Shown one piece after another: positions 58,743 to 64,000 of a DNA stretch of 64,000 bases. The position numbers and the translations under genes are program-made. The stretch lies in NCBI GenBank assembly GCA_007922225.1, contig ML679959.1, forward strand, positions 27,440,152-27,504,151. Reading direction: 5' to 3'. The stretch is from Emydura subglobosa (lineage: Eukaryota > Chordata > Testudines > Chelidae). Under the pieces are notes generated by a model that saw only the letters and a program-made list of their open reading frames with translations, had not been told where the DNA came from and searched no databases. Each line of letters begins with the position of its first letter. Position 1 is the stretch's first letter.

Positions 58743-60324
58743 GGCTGAGGAATCTTATTGCAAAATCTTCAGTAGCCCCGTGAGCTGAGTGAAGTGATAT
58801 GAGGTGGCAATTACCTGCGGTATCTTTGGGAGACCTTACTGAATTCAGTTTAAGTATGTTTGAGGTCCCCTGGAGTAAATGAATGGTTTATGTGTAATTA
58901 CGGGCTGGGATTGAATGTAACCTCTCGCTAGTGGGGGAGGTGGGATGTGGGCCCTAGGCAATGCTATGAACTTCGAAGGAGTGTGTTGAACAGTGGGCCA
59001 GACGAAAATGGGACTTTTGAGACAGTCTCGACTGTTTTGCTTGGGGAATCTCTGGGGGAGGTGAATGTGAATCTCCCACTTCCGGTTATGCAAAATGTCA
59101 GCCTTTGGAAGCTTCGCCTGAGAAGGAGACCATTGTCCGCTGATTGTCTGTCATGGGAGGCCAAGATCAAAGACCCAAGCTGTACAGGGGAAAGACTGAA
59201 CAATTCATAGGGATGCTAGTTCTGAGTTGAGGCTGTTTATGAACTTGTAACTGCAGGAAGCCCCTGGGTGGGGTTTGAAGGACTGACTCCTGCCAGAGCC
59301 CTTGTTGGAGTAGGGAGGTGATCTCCGGTAAGCTTATCAGCAAGTGGGTAGGTTATTTTATTGTTTTAATAGGTTTTCTCTGTAATGCTTTCACTTTAAG
59401 AATCGATGTGCTTGCTTATAAAGAGCTGGGTGGTCACTTATAGCTACTGGCAATTACGCCGTTTCTAGCCGTTTGAAGAGCAAGCAAAGTGCAGAAGCTG
59501 GCCTGTTCAGGCAGTCTGTCTTGCTGGGAATATCACAATGTAGGCAGGAAACTGCGCAGCCTGGAAGACCCTCTGTCAGGAAGGAGAGAGGTGAGGGTCT
59601 CCACCCAATAGAGATGATGGCTGAGAAGCCAGGAGCCCAGCCCTTCATGTCCCACAGATGGGAAACACAGGTTCAGTTGCCCTGAACTGTTGAGAGTTGC
59701 ATCTGTCTCTCTGAGACAATGAAACCTAAGTATGCCTCCACTCAAAGATAGTCCTTAGGATAAGCAGACACCGCCGCGCTATGAAGCGAGCAGCATTCAT
59801 TAAGCCCATGTTGCTGCAGCTGAATCACAGTGTGGCATTCCCTGGCCATCTCTGCTTGGGAATCTGCCATAGCATTATTTGCAATGGCTTCACACCAGCG
59901 ATCAGCAGGTGACACTGCCTCGAAAGGCGCTGCCCAAGAAGGGTGCCCAAAACAGAAAATATGGGTGAGTAGCCATCCATTCACACACCATGAAACGCAG
60001 ACTCCGAGAATAAGAATATTTGAGCCTGGTGCCTCCCCATCTCCTTTAAATTCCTGCAGTTCCAGCTTTAGGGCTGTCTCATCGCTGAATAATTAGCTTG
60101 TTTTCAGAAGCTGGTTAGAATTTCTATCGAGACACCAGGGACACGCCAGGAGGGGGGATTCTGCTGCGGAAGGAAGACCCCCTGCAGTTGGGGAACACAC
60201 TTGGACAGCCAGCGCCAATGACCCCATCCTCTCCCCATCTATTTTAGGTAATTAATTGGTCCCCATCACTACATTAGTTGAGCACCTCAGTCTTGAATGC
60301 ATTCATCATAACACCCCTGAGGTA
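58743..60324. other. Non-coding stretch, nothing recognised
   Basis: No exon or repeat is supported. Confidence 0.4.
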
Positions 60325-60478
60325 AGAAAATATTCTCATTTCCATATGGGGAAACAGAGGCAGCGACAGACTAAGAGACTCACCCAAGGTCCTGGAGGGA
60401 TTCTGGGGCAGAGCAGGGAATTGAACTGGGCTCTTCCACAGCCCAGGCTAGCACCCTAAGCACTGGTCCATGCTTTCT
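60325..60478 (-). mobile_element. MIR/CORE-type SINE
   Basis: The plus strand has ATATGGGGAAACAGAGGCAGC, ACTCACCCAAGGTCCTGGAGG, CAGGGAATTGAACTGGGCTC and CTAAGCACTGGTCCATGC, the reverse complement of the SINE. Confidence 0.8.
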
Positions 60479-61458
60479 GTAAGGAAGAGGGAGAGAAAAC
60501 CTTGTGTGCTTCCACTGATTGGGTCCTAGGACTTCTCACTTTGGGGACTGGGGTTTGCATGCCTGTAGTTCACCTACCCCAGAACCTCCAGGATCCCTGC
60601 TGATCTCAGGGGATTCACTACAGGCCACAATGTCACCTGCACAGTGGCTTATGCTTCACACAGGCTCTGGAGCTCCCTGGTTGGGTGGCTGTATTGGACA
60701 CACAAGCCACTGTTTCCCCTGGAACCACTCATCCCTCACCATGCTGTATCAGGCATTGTTAACTTCTTCTCGATTTTGTATTGGAGATGGAGAACGGGAC
60801 CTTAGCCAGTCCCTGACAGCCCCTCCTCTTCCCCAGCAAAGGCACGGGACTGGAACCCAAACTGCAGGGCTGCTGCAGAGTTGGGAGGCGTGGATCATGT
60901 CACAGCAAAGCATTCTCCCATTCGGGTGGGTGCAGGCTCCCAACCCTGCAACCCAGAGAGGGAATATGAGGCCCTCAATCATCACTGCAGTCAATCTGCC
61001 TTTTGCTTGAGCAAGAATGAATGGAAGGCAGATGTGGGAATCATGCGGCCTGTGTTCGAATCCTGATTCAGCTGCTAGCCTGCCTAGACAAGCCGCTTCA
61101 CCCCCTCTGTGCCGGCTTCTCTTCCCAGCCTTTCTCTGTGTAGGTAGTAAGTTTTTCTGAGTTGGGACTGTCTGTTACTGTGCCCGGCATAGCTGGGATC
61201 CTGGGCTCTACCAAATAGGAAGCGCGTGCTGCAAGATTGCACACCTAATGACCGGGGACGTAATAAAATGCCATGTACAGTGAAGTGAAATGAAAGCCCC
61301 GGGTTTGTGCTCAATGCATCGTGACCTGCCAATGGCAATTCCAGCAGTGGAGAGGTCCTCTTGTAAAGAGCGTGAGACACGCTGCTCTTGGGTGCATCCG
61401 TGTAAATTGAGACTGACTCCCTGCAAGCCAAACGTTTGCCACAATCACTTTGTTATGG
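60479..61458. other. Non-coding stretch, nothing recognised
   Basis: A 163-codon frame at 60,519-61,010 has no family resemblance. Confidence 0.4.
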
Positions 61459-61532
61459 CCTTGATTCAGCAAAGCACTTGGGCAAGTACTTACAGTTAAG
61501 CATGTGCTGGAGTGCTTGGCTGAATCAGGATC
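61459..61532. mobile_element. Palindromic MITE, family B
   Basis: CCTTGATTCAGCAAAGCACTT and AGTGCTTGGCTGAATCAGGAT are inverted arms around a TACTTACAGTTAAGCATGTG centre. Confidence 0.8.
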
Positions 61533-63258
61533 GACAGGTGAGGTCTCCCTATGTGCCAAGACTCAGGTTATCCTCCAGAAATGCACTGTGACTCATCCAA
61601 AGAGCGAAGTAACACGTACACCGAATGGCAAACTTTACAGAGCTGTCAAAGTCCATTTCTTTCAAGCTACTGGCAAGTAACATCTGCCCTAGGATTTGGA
61701 ACATCCATGCTTAAAACCAAGATGTTTAAATCACTGTTTTCCCAGATAAGTCATACGCTAGGACAAATTTCCCAACAGAATTTTATCAAAAGTCAGACCG
61801 GGATTCTTAACTTAGTGGCTGGTGAAAAAGAATAGTATTATGCCCAGATTTTTTGGAAGCCGTCCATTTATTCAAGAGATCTGGAACAAGTCCTGAAATT
61901 CAAATGATGTGTCTTTAGGTGGTTGTTAGCAACACTAGGGATTAAACTGAAAGGTTGGGTGTTTATTTTAACAATCAAATCAAGCTTTGTTTCCCAGTCT
62001 TTTCAAAGACCTAAAATCTTTACCACTGGCTATTTCACTTAATGAGCCTGTAGATAGAAAGGATCCTATTTTGACATGCCACACCGGTGACCACTCAGGT
62101 GTGACAGGGTAGAATCTGGCTACCACGGTTGCCATTGTACATATGCTCACACAGAGGATGAGCTAGATAGATACCCCTGGGTGGTGTGTGCATGTGTAAA
62201 TTGGGGGGGGGGAAGGTGAAAAAAATTGCATCTTACACTATCTCACCGCACTCGGACCATGAATCCATCTCCAATGGGCCTACCATTTCATGTTCCATCC
62301 TGCCCCGGGAGAGCTGTCAATCAGCCAGCAATTTTTAAAGGATCAGCTGCTACAGGAATGGGTTTTGTCTTTTCCCCCAAATGTACAATTTCTCCTTAAA
62401 GTTACATTGTTCCCAAGTGCAAGATGGCCAATATTCAGTCCTGAATCAGTAACCGGCTTGTGCCACAAGGTCGCACAGACCAGACTAGAAAAAGGTGACT
62501 TTATCTGACCGGAGATGTGTCCCAATTTCCTTTCCACTGAAATGGGGGCCCTTCTTCCTGCCCCTGGCATATTATGACATAGTGGCCCTTACTAGCCAGA
62601 CATTGGATATACAGAAAAGCAACTGTAATTTTTCAGGATCCTGCTATTTTCTAATACATTTCCCCTTCCTTGCAGGCTGATGCAGTGGGGCTCAGCAGTT
62701 TGGCTTCATGGAGATGCAAAAACTAACACCAATTAACCCCTCCCGCAACTCGCCGAAAATATTGCACAAAAAATAGTGTTTATTTAACTACGTTGGGAAA
62801 ATAAATTGTATCCTGGCGTGGTATAAAGGTTTTACTGGTGCTTATTTGGTCACTTATCCATACCGATTGCTACTCAAGAGTAAAGTCAGGGCATGTTGGT
62901 ATAATACATGGTTGCAATTTTCAGAGCAGTCAAGGGGGTTAGACGTACATTCCCTGATATGTGTCTAAATCCCCTAGACTGCTTTGAAATCTCAACCTGT
63001 ATGTACTTGAAGTGCAAAAATCAACTCAGTCTTACTCATGGAAGACAGCTCTCTGTCTCCATACCCCATTTGGAGAGGAAAGCGAGAGAACCATAGTTTG
63101 AAGGGCTGGGGTACAGCGTTATTTTGTCTGCCCTGTAGTTAGTTCTCCGTGGTCGCCCTGCGAAGGAAGGGATCTGAAAGGGAAAACTGGTCTCCGAGAG
63201 GCGACTTTCACCCCCCCAGTAACCAAACACTTTCCACGGCACGGTTTGAAACTTAAAC
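61533..63258. other. Non-coding stretch downstream of SST
   Basis: No repeat or exon is supported. A G10 run is at 62,203-62,212. Confidence 0.4.
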
Positions 63259-63264
63259 TTTATT
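63259..63264 (-). terminator. Second possible SST poly(A) signal
   Basis: AATAAA on the minus strand (GCAATAAAGTTTAAG), about 260 bp past the stop codon. It is a distal alternative to the signal at 63,365. Confidence 0.4.
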
Positions 63265-63364
63265 GCGACAAAGAACTAAAACCCGTACAGGGGAGAGACC
63301 TGCAGAGTGCGTGTGGGACGGAAGGGGTCAGAAACCACAACTCAGGTACAATCGAACGGAAAGT

Positions 63365-63370
63365 TTTATT
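63365..63370 (-). terminator. SST: Likely SST poly(A) signal
   Basis: AATAAA on the minus strand (CTCAATAAAACTTTCC), about 155 bp past the stop. The short 3' UTR suits SST. Confidence 0.6.
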
Positions 63371-63524
63371 GAGACCCATTGCAAATCAACGCGAGTTACT
63401 CTTTTTTTTAATTTTTTTTTTTCCTTTTCCACTCTCCCTCTAGCGCGGCTTGTGTCTGTCCAGTCTCCGGCTCCTGGCGGGAAGGCGTTGCTGGGGTGTG
63501 AGGGGCAGGGCAGGGCAGGGCAGG

Positions 63525-63737
63525 CTAACAGGAGGTGAACGTTTTCCAGAAGAAGTTCTTGCAGCCGGCTTTGCGTTCTCGGGGCGCCAGGGCCGGGTTG
63601 GAGTTCGCCGAGCGCTCCAGCTCCAGCCTCACTTCGTCCTGCTCTGCCCCTCGGGACAGGTCCTCGGGCTCCAGGGCTTCATTCTCCGCCTGGCTGGGCT
63701 CCGAGAGCAGTTCCGCCAAGAAGTACTTGGCCAGTTC
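63525..63737 (-). CDS. SST: Somatostatin precursor, last coding exon (exon 2)
   Basis: Preprosomatostatin is a secreted neuropeptide precursor whose SS-14 and SS-28 products act through SSTR receptors to inhibit hormone release. This exon encodes 70 residues. It starts [14 protein letters not shown], directly after a splice acceptor (CCCCCAAG before GAACTG at 63,737), which is where the family's intron normally lies. Residues 43-70 (63,528-63,611) are SS-28 beginning [14 protein letters not shown], released after the single Arg42. Residues 57-70 (63,528-63,569) are SS-14, [14 protein letters not shown], released after Arg55-Lys56; Cys59-Cys70 form the disulfide and FWKT is the receptor-binding core. 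SS-28 has Leu where mammals have Met. Stop TAG is at 63,525-63,527. Exon 1 with the signal peptide lies beyond the right edge. An open frame reading on through the intron to 63,860 is not coding. Confidence 0.98.
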
Positions 63738-64000
63738 CTTGGGGGGGAAGAGGGAGACAGAGAGATGGTGAAACGCGGGGCGCCCGGTCATCGCCGCCTT
63801 TCTCCCCTCGCCAGACGGGCTAGTTATTGGGGGACGTGCAGGTCCCGTCTCTGCACCCACAACCCCCCCCCCCCCCCGCCTTGGCAGCGGCTCGGTGCAA
63901 GCGAGTAGGTGGGTGCACGTGGAACCAGCCCTCGCCCAGGGAAAGCCTCAACCCCGCTCTGGCTTCGCAGTTTGAAAGTTGAAAAGAAGCCCCCCCCCCC
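63738..64000 (-). other. Part of the SST intron
   Basis: The intron 3' end carries a pyrimidine-rich tract (CTCTCTGTCTCCCTCTTCCC on the minus strand) before the AG. A C15 run is at 63,863-63,877 and a C10 run at the window end (63,991-64,000). Both are likely assembly-sensitive. Confidence 0.85.

Noticed and set aside
63741..63860. N-terminal extension of the SST exon frame
   Set aside because: It reads through the splice acceptor into a pyrimidine-rich intron; the known family sequence resumes exactly at ELAKYFL.
1..64000. CRISPR arrays, operons, phage or bacterial features
   Set aside because: The sequence is vertebrate; spaced identical repeats with unique spacers were not seen. The only tandem arrays are microsatellites and short minisatellites.

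Overview
This is vertebrate nuclear DNA, not microbial. The evidence is a split somatostatin gene, a vertebrate CKAP5-derived coding sequence, many 5'-truncated CR1 LINE copies that end in the short tandem tail typical of sauropsid CR1, MIR/CORE-type tRNA-derived SINEs, and several hAT-like and palindromic MITE families. The repeat mix and the somatostatin-28 sequence point to a reptile, most likely a turtle; a crocodilian is the alternative. The species call is inference.

Layout. Positions 1-45,600 are gene-poor. They hold CR1 fragments (1-490, 8.5 kb, 10.2-11.1 kb, 17.7-18.2 kb, 20.5-21.0 kb, 22.9-23.8 kb, and tails at 33.4, 33.8, 38 and 42 kb), SINEs, DNA-transposon derivatives, three or four LTR-like segments, short tandem arrays, and AT-rich single-copy-looking stretches that could be conserved regulatory DNA. 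I found no convincing protein-coding gene there.

Positions 45,737-49,954 (minus strand) hold the main find: one uninterrupted, GC-rich, intronless reading frame of 1,405 codons from its first ATG. It matches the C-terminal two thirds of CKAP5/chTOG/XMAP215 (TOG3, TOG4, TOG5 and the C-terminal domain). It looks like a 5'-truncated retrocopy that has stayed open while diverging substantially, so a functional retrogene is likely. A second open frame runs over its 5' side and ends in an overlap with the ATG.

Positions 50.3-63.2 kb are again repeats plus unassigned DNA. At 63,525-63,737 (minus strand) lies the last coding exon of somatostatin (SST), with SS-28 and SS-14 intact, a clean splice acceptor and two AATAAA signals downstream. 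The rest of SST lies beyond the right edge. The CKAP5-like gene and SST share a strand, with SST about 13.6 kb upstream. In human the SST neighbourhood is the RTP2/RTP4/BCL6 region, so this window is probably the interval downstream of SST, into which the CKAP5 copy was inserted.
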